Below, one piece after another: positions 23,388-34,623 of a stretch of DNA of 64,000 nt (positions are counted from its first letter, which is position 1; each line of letters starts with the position of its first letter). Source of the DNA: Phoronis australis (taxonomy: Eukaryota > Phoronida > Phoronidae); NCBI GenBank assembly GCA_002633005.1, contig NMRA01000299.1, positions 248,001-312,000 on the forward strand, in the 5' to 3' direction. The notes under the pieces are model-generated. The model did not search any database and was not told the DNA's origin. It saw nothing but the letters and a program-made list of their open reading frames with translations. The position numbers were made by a program, and so were the translations under genes.

Positions 23388-23551
23388 ACTTGGACACTTG
23401 AAGACATTTAGCAACAGCTTGTCTTCCAACTTCATGTTAAGCAAAGCATCAACAGGATCAGAGGATGACTTTCCAAGTAACTTGAACAAAGAGTCATCTT
23501 TTTCTCCAATTACAACAGCCTTGAGAGAGATGGGATTAGCACTTGCTTTAG
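23388..23551 (-). CDS. Host gene exon: degenerate Roc domain, part 1 (P-loop region)
   Basis: 164 bases, phase 1 in and phase 0 out, acceptor CTGTTTTTCAG and donor GTGAGTCAAA. After the split alanine it reads AKASANPISLKAVVIGEKDD and continues SLFKLLGKSS. The strand LKAVVIG and a following Gly sit where the P-loop of Roc GTPases (G-x4-G-K-S/T) should start. The sequence GEKDDSLF lacks the Gly-Lys-Ser/Thr, so phosphate binding is probably lost. The exon ends NVFKCPS. Just upstream in the protein are the leucine-rich repeats, the usual LRR-Roc order. Confidence 0.82.
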
Positions 23552-23729
23552 CTGAAAAACAGTAAACCAGGGCATCAAATCACGTACGAGGGTTGTGTAA
23601 CGCAATTAAGGTGAAGGTCACAGAATATAAGTGATGGAAGAGGCAGTCAGTCAGTCAAAAATATTAACTCCATGACAAAAATTATATGAAATAAGACAAC
23701 CCAAAATAAGCTAGAAAACAGATCATAAT

Positions 23730-23844
23730 GTCTAGGTTTCGGCGAGGGGAGGATGGCAACGGAAGATAGGAAGGAAGATATAAAGCATGACGCACCCTCC
23801 CAGGGGAGGGGTTAGGGGGAGGGGATTGGGGAGGGGAGCGGGAG
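23730..23844 (+). other. G-rich tract abutting the assembly gap (G-quadruplex potential)
   Basis: Runs of three to five G recur every few bases from GGCGAGGGGAGG through GGGGAGGGGTTAGGGGG to the N run. The pattern meets the G3+N1-7 rule for quadruplex formation several times over. Confidence 0.75.
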
Positions 23845-24664
23845 NNNNNNNNNNNNNNNNNNNNNNNNNNNNNNNNNNNNNNNNNNNNNNNNNNNNNNNN
23901 NNNNNNNNNNNNNNNNNNNNNNNNNNNNNNNNNNNNNNNNNNNNNNNNNNNNNNNNNNNNNNNNNNNNNNNNNNNNNNNNNNNNNNNNNNNNNNNNNNNN
24001 NNNNNNNNNNNNNNNNNNNNNNNNNNNNNNNNNNNNNNNNNNNNNNNNNNNNNNNNNNNNNNNNNNNNNNNNNNNNNNNNNNNNNNNNNNNNNNNNNNNN
24101 NNNNNNNNNNNNNNNNNNNNNNNNNNNNNNNNNNNNNNNNNNNNNNNNNNNNNNNNNNNNNNNNNNNNNNNNNNNNNNNNNNNNNNNNNNNNNNNNNNNN
24201 NNNNNNNNNNNNNNNNNNNNNNNNNNNNNNNNNNNNNNNNNNNNNNNNNNNNNNNNNNNNNNNNNNNNNNNNNNNNNNNNNNNNNNNNNNNNNNNNNNNN
24301 NNNNNNNNNNNNNNNNNNNNNNNNNNNNNNNNNNNNNNNNNNNNNNNNNNNNNNNNNNNNNNNNNNNNNNNNNNNNNNNNNNNNNNNNNNNNNNNNNNNN
24401 NNNNNNNNNNNNNNNNNNNNNNNNNNNNNNNNNNNNNNNNNNNNNNNNNNNNNNNNNNNNNNNNNNNNNNNNNNNNNNNNNNNNNNNNNNNNNNNNNNNN
24501 NNNNNNNNNNNNNNNNNNNNNNNNNNNNNNNNNNNNNNNNNNNNNNNNNNNNNNNNNNNNNNNNNNNNNNNNNNNNNNNNNNNNNNNNNNNNNNNNNNNN
24601 NNNNNNNNNNNNNNNNNNNNNNNNNNNNNNNNNNNNNNNNNNNNNNNNNNNNNNNNNNNNNNNN
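23845..24664. other. Assembly gap (820 N)
   Basis: Unsequenced. The left flank is G-rich and the right flank starts with AGGGGG and a further run of G, so the gap probably spans a G-rich repeat. It lies in an intron (between host exons 23388-23551 and 28199-28388), and no host coding sequence is missing from the joined frame. Confidence 1.
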
Positions 24665-27435
24665 AGGGGGGGGGGGGGCAACACAGACATCTTATACCAT
24701 AGACCGGGCGCACGCGCTACTGCAGCTGACAACTTGACGCCATATATTGGAGAGTGTTACTAGTCACGAGACACGGATAATCGCTGCGTAAACAAACAGC
24801 GCAAATTGCCCTTTTCAAAGCGCGATATCTAACAAATAAAGAGGCCGAAGAGTGTGATTTTTTCTAGAAACATAAAAAACATGTGACGTAGCACTTGCAT
24901 GTGTTTTTAAGAGTCAATCAGTAGATAGGGAAATTTTCAAACTAATGGAAGATCGCAACCAGTGAGTGAGATTCTTGAGTGGCCTGAGCAGCTGCACGCT
25001 TGTCAATCCACTGCAAGCGTTTTCTTTTTTTGTTTTTTCAAGAGAAACTAGTAAGATCGCGCAAATTAAACATTTAATTTGTATCGTTCGATGCAAATAC
25101 ATTATATCCAGGAGACGTGTTGCTCACTTGGGACGTACTTTCGTGGTGCTTTTTCAGTCTGAAAAATGACCCAGGCGGGTAACTTTCGAAAATTAAAATA
25201 TGACCCGGGTCGCTTTTAATTGGGGTTTAAACTTAACGTGAACTACTGCGAAAACTGACCTTATTGGGGTCATATAAATAAATAACACTGAAGTATTTAA
25301 AGTTCATTAGGGCGTTCTCCCGTTCAGTGACTTCACCAGACGTACAACGGTTGCGGGCATGTGATAACATCTAGCTCCTTTTTTGTTAACTGCCGAGCAC
25401 AGTCTTTTGTCTGGTATAACAACATGCAGTTCAATTATCTACAAGACTTATTACCGATCACCTGTGAACACAGTCGAACCCAGTGCGTTGGTACGTTCGG
25501 ACAGAATAGATTGTCTATTATCTTCAATTGTAGATGGGCGATTTTGGTGATTCAAAAACTATAGGCATGATCTGAGTGTTTGGTGGGGAATTCAGAAATG
25601 TCATTGGTTTATGTTCAAACATTTTATAACTTAACTTATTTTAACAGCACAGCCCAATGAGGCTATAAGATACATGTATGATCTTATCGGAGATTAGACC
25701 AATTATTGAACAAAAGAGAGCTGACCCTCCCTCCCCTAATTGCCAGAATGGACTTCTGAATCACCAGTGTACTAAGATACTGGCTACAGCACATGGGCAC
25801 GGATCTGAAGTCTCCCCACCCCCAAACAAGCGCCAAGCACTTGTTGACGTTTTGTAGTATCCCTATACCGTGTAATTATGTGCTCAGCCCCTCTCCCACA
25901 CATTATTTCGAACCGTTCCTATCCATCCTCGCCTTTAATCAGACATACGTACTGCGCTTCCCTCAGCCAAGAAATTTAAAATAAATTCCTCTCACGCAGG
26001 CTTGGCCTTTTCACGATAGCAAATTTGACTTTGATAGTAAGAAAACTTGGCTGCGATCGGAAGGTGGCCAAGTATTTTGGATTGGACTTCATGCAGCTCA
26101 GTAGTCAGATATTATATCGTGGCACGAGCGGCGCAAAAATGGCCAGAGTTGCTATTTGGGCAAACTGAATGAAGGACTGTTAGAAAAATAGTGATTGTTT
26201 TCGCTTCAGCCCAACACCCCCACACCATATTCCTGGTCGACGCCGTTCAGTACTTTCACTCCCTAATTGCGGCATATATTGAAAACGCAAGATTTCCCTT
26301 GCTACACGCCAACTCAGGTGACCCCCAGACCTAAACATCCGCGTATCAAACATTGTTGAAAGATTGCCAATTGCGGGTAATGTGTCTGCTTATCCTAACC
26401 CCCCGTTGCGGGGGAACCGTTGAATAATGACGAGACACTGGTTTTCACGGAAGTGAGGTAATTTTTTCACGGGCTGAAAATTCTTCACATTAAATTTTGA
26501 CCTTGTGAAAAAACTAACTGGGGTCATTTTTCACAAGGTCATTATTTAATGGTACACCGGCTCAGTTGGGAATATCTCCACTCGGTTTCGAGTGGGAAAT
26601 TCTGAATTTCGGGTATACTATAGCTCAGTTGCGCAATTCAGTCGTACAGGTTTGATATTTTGGTTACTATGCACTTTTCTTTTTGCGCCAGTTTTGGGTC
26701 GCAAAACAAAGAGCTCGTAAGCGAGCAGAGCAAATCTACAAAATTTCCAATATCAACTTCGACATAAGTAGAGATTTTGCAAGAATTTGTTTGTTTTGAT
26801 ACAAAATAAAACATCTGATTTTGGAATACTATTACTAAGAAATGAGTTTTTAAAGCAGTAGGCCTATGTATTTCAATAGAGAATACATACTGATTTGGAT
26901 GGCTGGCGAGAAAGTTCAGGGATGTTATTTTTCAGTACAAGTAAAAATGCATATGATTGTCATTAATAAGAAATGTTTACTTAATTACAATTAACAAACA
27001 GCATAATCATTGGACAACACCATCTGCTGGTCAATAACTATCTTTTTAATTGATCTTCCATAGCCTCAATCACTCAGACTGTGGAAACAACGCATAGTCG
27101 CTCCGCTTAAACTGTGGTTTCTGAACATAAAAACTTAGTGGCAGCACCACTAAGCTCCATGGCCGAACCAAAAAACCCATGACTCAAGGGCAGGACCAAA
27201 AAAACTTAACTCTTTGGCTGCAGGCATAACACTACGAGCCTGCCGATTTTCTGATTGATGCCGTAAGGCTCCCAATGTTTTCCGTCATTTTTGTCCTGTG
27301 TAAAACTCTCCAATATGGCGTCATATTGACAACGCGAGCTTCATGTATCTGAGTGGCGTGCCTGGTCTATGTGATGTCTATTCGTCAAACGCATCTGAAA
27401 GCCAACATCAGTCGCGGTCTTTACATGAGAAACAG
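24665..27435. other. Intron sequence, mixed; no gene recognised
   Basis: About 2.8 kb, less AT-rich than its surroundings. A line TGAAAAATGACCC occurs at about 25157 and in reverse complement near 26530, hinting at a diverged inverted-ended element. The similarity is too short to define one. No coding family is recognised. Confidence 0.4.
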
Positions 27436-28185
27436 AATCTGTAAACTTTCACACTGATCCTTCAATAGATATGGCAGATAAGGAGACAAACGCCAAAAAA
27501 TTAGTGCAAAAATAACACAAATGGCCACCAGGTGGAGCAGAAAACGTCACATCTGTCCAAAAATGGGAAGGCGTTGTCGTCTCCTTACTAGAAACTTATT
27601 TGCTGAATTTCATGAAAATACAATATATTGAACACCGAAGATACAGAACCAGGCGTAAAGAAAACATACTAGGAGACAGCGGGTGGTATTTGTATCAGAC
27701 CAACACTTGTTATCATTTGGCGTTGGCTCCATAGGAATGCATCTTTTCAATTTCAAAAAGCTCCTTCAAAGAGTTAAGGAGATTCACTTGCAGATGCAAA
27801 AAATAACAAAATCACCACTAGGGGGCGACACAGTAGTCAAACTAGGCTGAAAGTTAATGTCAGTCGTGGCCTTCTTATCAGAAAAATATCCTGTAAATTT
27901 TTATAATGATCCTTTGAGTAATACAGCAGAACATGGGCACAAAAATAACAAAAATGGTCATCAGCTGGTGAAAAATCCATCAAATAAGACTGAATATGGA
28001 ATGGCATCATCACATCTTTATTAAAAGTCTATTCGTTGAATTTCATGAAAATCCTTCAAGGAACTCCGAAGATAGAGGCAAACATAAAAACTAAAACTGC
28101 CACTAGGAGGCACAGCGGTACTCGAATCAGTCTGAAATTTATTGTCATTTGTTGTCAGCAATATAGAAGCACACCCGCACAAAAT
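27436..28185 (+). repeat. Three-beat repeat family, internal fragment
   Basis: Family phrases in cyclic order: AAATGGCCACCAGGTGGAGC near 27520, ATACTAGGAGACAGCGG near 27668, ATCACCACTAGGGGGCGACA near 27810, AAATGGTCATCAGCTGGTG near 27955 and AACTGCCACTAGGAGGCACA near 28094. The right end stops about 14 bases short of the splice donor of the host exon at 28199. Confidence 0.78.
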
Positions 28186-28198
28186 TCCTATTACTTAC

Positions 28199-28388
28199 CT
28201 GAAGCAACAGAGGGCAGGGCCATAGACTCACTTATGTCGATGGCTGAAGGGCTGCTGAGGATCTTCTTATCTATTTGAACTGACTCGATTATCTCCGTGT
28301 TGTATTCTACAGCCAGTAAATTCTTCATTCCATTGAACAAATGAGCCAAACCCATTTCGGTGACATTTCGGAATCCCGTAAGGTTCAC
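28199..28388 (-). CDS. Host gene exon: leucine-rich repeats, C-terminal cap and linker
   Basis: 190 bases, phase 0 in and phase 1 out, acceptor ACTGTAG and donor GTAAGTAATA. It continues the LRRs with VNLTGFRNVTEMGLAHLFNG, followed by NLLAV, then a polar stretch (ILSSPSAIDISESMALPSVA) that probably links to the Roc-like domain. The repeat spacing (L-x-G/NxxxVTExGLxxL) is of the cysteine-containing/AMN1-type LRR. It joins STKL at 28625 exactly at a codon boundary. Confidence 0.85.
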
Positions 28389-28624
28389 CTACAGTGTATG
28401 GAGTGGATGAATAATCAAAGTACAACTAAATGTACAACTAATCAAACACCAATGAACTTTTCTTCAAGTCACCATTAGGGACGTAAATTGTAAGTGACGA
28501 GGGCCTGAATTACACAGATCTCTAGTAACTTAATATTTAAAACAACAGTGACAACCAACATTTTTGATGAGTTAGGTACGACATTACAGGCCAGTGTGGA
28601 TATAACAATTATCACAGAGCCTAC

Positions 28625-28846
28625 CAGTTTAGTTGACGGAAGAAACTTGGTCAAGTAAAATAGTCCACTGTCTGTAATCTGGTGACAACCCCGAAGATCG
28701 ACCACCTCTATTGAGGTACGCTCCGGCTTGTCTTTAAGTATGGCTGCTGCCCAAGCAATGGCACAGTCGGTCATAGCCTCATTTCCAGAAACATCTAATA
28801 TCACCTGAGATCCCCTACCTCCAGACTTTCCAGTTGCCAAGTGATT
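28625..28846 (-). CDS. Host gene exon: leucine-rich repeats
   Basis: 222 bases (74 codons), phase 0 both sides, acceptor CTGATCAACAG and donor GTAGGCTCTG. It encodes GSQVILDVSGNEAMTDCAIA, then a helix ending KDKPERT, then SIEVVDLRGCHQITDSGLFY. These are two LRR units (VILDVSGNxxMTDxA and VVDLRGCxxITDSGLxxL) with the Gly-Cys and ITDxGL features of the AMN1/F-box-LRR class. LRRs are binding surfaces; the partner is unknown. Confidence 0.88.
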
Positions 28847-29945
28847 CTGTTGATCAGAATTATTTTTAGAATTAACTTGACAGAGCAAAGTTCAAATTAA
28901 TGAAAATTCACAAGTGGTCATATTGACAAAAATCAATTCCACACTGTCACCCAAGTTCAAATCTTAAGTGTAACCAGCTGCTTGTTTGGTACAAACATCA
29001 ATAGAACCTGAGTTTAAGACTGTGTGATATGATTCCTATTCTGAGACTCTCATGAAGGTGTTGTACTGTTGAGCATTATACAAAAATATGGTCTTTCATG
29101 GTCTTTGTCATCTTTCATTAGAGCACCCTTTTCCTGAAGTCAGACCGAGACAACAGTTTTATACTGAATGACGCCCAACACAAAGGTCCAACTTGAACAT
29201 TCCATAATTTGAATTGTAACAAAGGTTTCATATCCCACCTTTAACCTTCCATTAACATTCAAACAGTTCCATTGAAAAGTAATCGAATGAAACCTGGACA
29301 AATCAGTATATTGGTGTGATGTGTAGAGATGAGGAAGACTCAATCTATTAGCTGTCAAGGATGGTCAACGTTAGTAACACTAGATGTCATTATTACAACA
29401 CAGTTCCAGATGTTTGGCATCGTTACGAAGAACAAAAATTGAGCCATTCATGACAGCAACCATGGTAATTATTCTTGTCAAGTATGTAAATTTTGGATTG
29501 AATGCTACTTATACTAAGTGCAAGCTTTTTACGAGACAACTGATGAGAGATCATGGAGTGAGGTCAAGCAAGCTCCAGAAAGCAACTTTGAAGAAAAATC
29601 AGAAATTGTATGCCTCCTACATGACACGCAAACTTAAAATCAAAAGACTTCATTGTAATGTTTCTCCAGGCTCGTTTGATTTGAAATTAATGACGGAGAC
29701 TCCAAACCATGAAAACTGCATCAACTTAGACATTTACAATTTTGACTAGTAACAGAGTTTGAACCACCGGCACTTGCATACACTTTCTGAGCAGCTGTTT
29801 TGACTAAACCACGTATGTAAGAGTCTTACATCATAACCATTGAACAAAATGAATGAGATTCCAGAATTTTAATTCATAATTTATATATTAAGTGCAATAA
29901 CTGGATATAATATATGCTTCCTCATAAATCAATGAATTCACTCAC
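28847..29945. other. Intron; unassigned 121-codon plus-strand frame inside
   Basis: Contains an open frame at 29384-29749 (plus) rich in lysine and threonine, starting MSLLQHSSRCLASLRRTKIE. I find no family resemblance, no splice context and no second copy in the window, so I do not call it a gene. Confidence 0.4.
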
Positions 29946-30031
29946 CGCTCTAAGCAGGTAATCACCCAGACTGTTGACGTCAAATTTCTCTGGACGAATT
30001 AGAGCAGGACTGGCTTTCATTCCATCATAAG
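29946..30031 (-). CDS. Host gene exon: linker into the leucine-rich repeats
   Basis: 86 bases, phase 1 in and phase 0 out, acceptor TTTCTGCAG and donor GTGAGTGAAT. Only one frame is open. It reads YDGMKASPALIRPEKFDVNS, then LGDYLLRA. The two other frames carry stops near their starts. FDVNSLGDYLLRA may be the first half-repeat or cap of the LRR region that follows in 28625-28846. Confidence 0.8.
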
Positions 30032-31464
30032 CTGCAGAAAGGTGTTACACGAACATCATATATCATAAGGTACCAAGGGTTATAAAGAAAGCATTTTCAG
30101 ATTGCAGTCTACAACTCTGATTGTTTGCATTGAACAAACAGACATTTCCTCATTACTGATGAAAAGCTAGACTATCAAATGTGTCTAGTAGATGATTCAA
30201 AGTTATGGATAAATCTGAAAGGAAATCAGCAAAAACAAGGAATGCCATGAAAACCTAATCCTCTGATTGAAATCTTCGATGGAAAAGTAGAGGACAATAA
30301 CCTTTCACTTGCCAAATTCAAAATCTACACGAGACATCTCTATGTTATGATAAACTCTCTCGTCAAGTCTGAGGACCATAGTCAGCAAAAAGAGTTCTAT
30401 AGTAAATAATGGATGGTACAAAATATTTCAAGTGCAGGTCACCGCAGTGACCTAACCTCAAAATTAATGGCGATCATTTGCAAATCAAGTTCAACCCGCC
30501 ATTCAATGTCTGAGACCCACAGCCATGACCTCCAGATTATCATCAGCACCCAAGGCATAAGGCTTTGTGAGTGAACCAAAAAAGAATCCAATTTGAGGAA
30601 ATTAGTGCTAGGCTTCTAGACAAAACTTAAGTTATTTTTAACCTAAGATCAATAGCCCATTGATCTGTATAGGCAAAAGACATAGGTGTAGGTCAGCAAC
30701 TCCTAATGACACTCTAATTTTATCATAAGCCACAATAACTTGTGAACAGGGAGCATATATTCCAAAATCGAATATGTCTAATCATTTAGACCCTAGCAAA
30801 CATCAAGGATTGGAGACAAAATAATTTCTTTCTGGATCAAAAATTAGAAATTTTTAAAAATAAAATTGTGGTGACCAGAGTTAAGTTTCTGCTGATGAAT
30901 TCAATGAAACCTTCTGAACTGATTCTGAAGACAGTCCACAGATGAAAGAGGAAATTTCCTCAGCACTAAACAGTATTCAATCATTTTAATACCATAAGAC
31001 AATATCTGACAACATTACACACTCCTCTATACAAATTTCACTGCATTCCTTTGGGGCATTAACACAGTTCATTAGTGCTGATGTGTGTTGGCCTACACAA
31101 GTCAACTTCCAACATTGTGTTGCTCAGCCAGGTTACAAAAACTATGTTGGGAAATTTCCACAAAAAAGCAACAGCTCCACTGACAGGTCTTTTTTCTCTT
31201 TTCTTTGTTGTTAACTGGTTTCGTTTTTATATTTCAAAATATATAAAATGGTCGAGGAAAGAATGTTGTCAAAAACTGGCACAGGTTATCGCTGACAGCC
31301 ACCTCTGTCCCATAATTCCCAAACAGAAGCAGCAGTTGTAAGTGGTTATTGTAGTCCCAGCAGGTAAGAAGCATTCCTAGTTGGGAAATGAGTTGTAGCA
31401 CCTGATGAAAAAGCTCTCAAGTCACATTCTGAGCTAATTTTAAAGAACTTAAAAGCTGACAAAC
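30032..31464. other. Intron sequence, nothing recognised
   Basis: No named repeat or coding family. An 88-codon plus-strand frame at 31075-31341 has no recognisable features. Confidence 0.45.
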
Positions 31465-31505
31465 CTGGCTTGAACTCTTGATAATTCTTTGGAGGTGTAT
31501 ACACC
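31465..31505 (-). CDS. Host gene small exon (41 bases)
   Basis: Acceptor ACATTGCAG, donor GTTTGTCAGC. Entered in phase 2 and left in phase 1, it encodes VYTPPKNYQEFKP. It is the point where the phase changes from the all-phase-2 microexon series upstream to the domain exons downstream. The split alanine codon is completed by 30031. The donor is weaker than its neighbours. Confidence 0.72.
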
Positions 31506-31569
31506 CTGCAATGTTGAAAACGTTCTATGCATAGTTATACATATTATATGTCAAATGATCAGCAATAAC

Positions 31570-31985
31570 AAACATGGCTCTGCATGTGGAGGGTTCTCAC
31601 TTACACTGGTCAGGGCTCTGATTCCCTTATAAAGCCCCAGACAACTTATATGAACCCTATTCAACACGACCTTTGTATTGAAGTAGATCTGAGCTAATGA
31701 AGTGGAAAGGTAATAGCTAGCACTACTGTCTTAATAATGGTGGTCTTTATTACATCCAAATTGTTTTTCTCTGGCATTTGCAGAGTTAAAGCCTGCAATG
31801 TGGAGAGCAGTTTTAACTTGGTACATTTTAAATACTACAAAAAAAACTAAAATGTTAATTTGCGTTGATATTGACAAACTGCCACTGGCACCTAGTGCCT
31901 AATGTGCAAGGTTTACACTAAAAAAACAAAACCAGACTAAAAAATTTCATGGCCCTAAAAGTAGACTATAAATCAACATATACAG
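31570..31985 (+). repeat. Dispersed unclassified repeat pieces
   Basis: The segment 31590-31740 resembles 47060-47235 (shared CCCAGACAACTT-like, GAAAGGTAATAGCTAGCACTAC-like phrases). The segment 31885-31985 resembles 40980-41075 (shared TGTGCAAGGTTTACA and GGCCCTAAAAGTAGACTATA, then AATCAAC). No coding content. Confidence 0.6.
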
Positions 31986-32479
31986 GTTTCATTGAAAAGT
32001 AAGCTGTTCTTGGCCTTAGATAGTTTCTGTGTTCAACAAACTTTCGTATTGTCTACATAAATGTCTTCCTTCAGATGGCAGTTAAATTAGTAGATCACCG
32101 AGTGTGTGTGTGAGTGGCATCACAAACACAAACGCATGAGTATATATAAAATAAAACACTGCACAAAACATTTCATAGTAAAACAGTTGCTGTACTTCGA
32201 CTAAACTTCAGTCATTCAAGGCAAATAAATTTAAAATCATAAATGCTATCGTGTATGATACATGAAACAAGAACAATGACATTAAACACAAACATAAGGT
32301 AGCATATATAAGAGCGCAATTACATAAGGAATTGCCATGGAAATTAATGTACTATAAAACACTGTAGAATTTTAAAACTCGTTCATCTTATATAACGTGA
32401 ATGGAATTGGTTTTGGTAGAATAGTTTTTTGGAAAAACTACCAATTTGTTTTAAATGCACAGGCTTCATATTCTCGTCA

Positions 32480-33220
32480 ACAAACTTATTACTGTTACAG
32501 GTTTCCCAATCTGAGCAAGCAGAATGTTATATGCTCTTTTCAAAAAGCTCGTCAAAACAGAGAGCTATCTCAGAGGACATTGGGTGGTTTCATGTAAACA
32601 AACCCCATCATATGTTGGTTCCCTGTATACTGAGGTTTTAATGCCAGATTCATCATAATCAACAAGTATGTCTAAGAACGGAACCGAAGCTTGTTGCTTA
32701 CTTGTAATTCATGTGTGAATTTTAATACAGAATTTTGCTCAAAAGCAAGTTTGATCTCCATCAGCTTATAATGGTTGACAATCATAAAAATATCATCAAC
32801 ATACCTGCAGAACATGTTCGGCTTTTCTTGAAGACTATCAATAACCTTAGTTTCAAGGTTACACAGTCATGTAAAAGTCATCAAAAGTTGGTCCGAGAGG
32901 TGATCCCATGGATACACCATTGGTTTGTAAATACAGTTTGCCATCGATGTTTCTAAATGGTACTTTTGTCGTACAAAGTAATAAGCAAATCTCGTACTAC
33001 CTCTTTAGGAATACTCGGAGGAGCCCTTGATACGTAGCTATACATAGAAGAAATGATAATTTCTACACTTTCAACAACAGGGACGTTTAATAGACTTTCA
33101 ATGTCAAGAGATGCAGGATAGGAATTTGGTGTTGCGTCAATAGATCTCAATAAATATAAAAATCATCATGAGATTTCACATTGTACTTACAAGGTAAGTA
33201 CTGTTTGATGAGTTTATCTA
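32480..33220 (-). pseudogene. Penelope-like reverse transcriptase relic
   Basis: Read on the minus strand in several frames: SYPASLDIESLLNVPV (33060-33130), GVSMGSPLGPTF (about 32900-32925), FCRYVDDIFMIV (about 32780-32815) and VYREPTYDGV (about 32600-32640). These are successive motifs of a Penelope RT, with the catalytic YVDD intact. At least three frame breaks separate them. No GIY-YIG domain or terminal repeats are seen nearby. Confidence 0.82.
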
Positions 33221-33257
33221 ATTAAACCTAGTGTATGAAAGAAGGTCTGCTACTCAA

Positions 33258-33330
33258 ATATACATTTATATACATTATATACATATATATATATATATAC
33301 ACATATATATATACACATATATATATATAC
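33258..33330. repeat. TA-rich microsatellite
   Basis: Alternating ATAT/ACATATAT runs (ATATATATATATATACACAT-like), with no other content. Confidence 0.9.
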
Positions 33331-33339
33331 TGTGGTTGC

Positions 33340-33774
33340 ACAAACAATTAATGACATAAGTTATATGGAATTCTTTTAGCCCAGAAATTAAATGGTCCAA
33401 TTCAATTACTACCTTTAAAGTAAATATTAAAAAGTGGCTGTAATTTACTTGACCTTTTATACCCTGCCTATCTTAATCATGTCATTTTTTTCATTGTCGT
33501 AAATACTCTCACTGTCTAGAATCATCTCTTAATTTATTTCATCTGTCTTAGTTAATTTTTTACCATTATTTGTCATTTAGTTGTTGTCTTAATTATCAAC
33601 CCGTTTTAATTCATGATTGTATCTTTGTTACGTATATTTCATTGTTGTTTTATTACTTCATTGTATTATATTACTGTTTTTCTTGTTGAGGGCCCTCTTG
33701 GAAAGCAGTGCTATCACTGAAGAGGCCACCCTCATTTTAAATATCACAATAATAAATAAATAAATACATATATC
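33340..33774 (+). mobile_element. LINE 3' end with AATAAATAAATA tail
   Basis: The start reads, across frames, like the end of a LINE ORF2 (a PEIKW...FK-x-KKWL pattern near 33375-33440). The rest is an untranslated region ending GCCCTCTTGGAAAGCAGTGC, then CTATCACTGAAGAGGCCACC and AATAATAAATAAATAAATAC. A minus-strand copy of the same tail is at 10141-10235. The tail ends within about 12 bases of the donor of the host microexon at 33781-33795. Confidence 0.75.
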
Positions 33775-33780
33775 ACTCAC

Positions 33781-33795
33781 CTCGGCTGGCTTAAC
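33781..33795 (-). CDS. Host gene microexon (15 bases)
   Basis: Acceptor GATTTTTTCAG, donor GTGAGTGATA. Read in phase 2 it gives LSQP and a split arginine; phase 1 would hit a stop at once. It is a sister of the microexon at 42915-42935: both follow the identical upstream intron end GCAACGATTTTTTCAG and both have donors starting GTGAGTGAT. It is the shortest exon in the series. Confidence 0.68.
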
Positions 33796-34623
33796 CTGAA
33801 AAAATCGTTGCAAAGGTAATAAACAGTTAGTAATGGAAAAATTCATGTAGTTAGTAACACATAATTATTCAACATCAAAGTTAAGGATGCATTCATAGAG
33901 ATAAGCAGCAATATATTTTAGCTTAAAGCTACATTTCACCCAGTAACTTGAATGGCTAAAAAACGGAAATTGAATTATGTTTTTTACTCTCATAAATCAG
34001 TCTCATAATATTCCTTCCTGTGACAGGATTCTGTTTCCATTACCAACAAGGACATCCAAAGCATCATGAGAGAACCAAGAAAACACTTCCAACTTTATTG
34101 TGGCTGTCCAAAACTCGAATTGTCAATTCGAAATAAGATCATAGAAACCATTAACAACTTATTATAAGAAAATGTTTCAAATTGCACTGGGTTTGGCCAA
34201 CATTAAAATAGTGAATTCAAAAATTCACAAATTGCTTGTGACTTTATTTTGTAATGGAAATGGAATCACCTATCATGAACATGAGACCAAACTGAAGAGG
34301 GTAGTAGGACCAATTCAATTTTCAATTTTAGCAAGCTAAACAGGTTGAAATGCAGCTTCAAGAAAATGACTTTTCTCTGACAAAGGAAGGCCAGAGGGTA
34401 TTTGCTATTTTTGCCACTAATTAATCACACAATTAACAATGTAATCCATAAATACCAATGACAATATATATTCAACTAGTAATTTTGTTAAAACTATTTT
34501 TTGAAGTTTAGAAACTTTTCTAAATTTGCCCCAATAGTTATTGCTTGCAAATGATAAACTACCATGTGTTTCACAGATAGCTTCAGAGGACCTGTCTGCC
34601 ATGACAATTTCCGAAAAGTTTGC

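Noticed and set aside
23682-24737. Open frames of over 300 codons on both strands across the N run
   Set aside because: They are open only because N translates to X; the readable ends are low-complexity G/C-rich sequence.
25150-26545. A transposon bounded by TGAAAAATGACCC inverted ends
   Set aside because: The shared text is about 13 bases with poor extension; not enough to define an element.
29384-29749. 121-codon frame as a host exon or gene
   Set aside because: Opposite strand to the host gene, no recognisable domain, composition typical of chance frames in AT-rich DNA.
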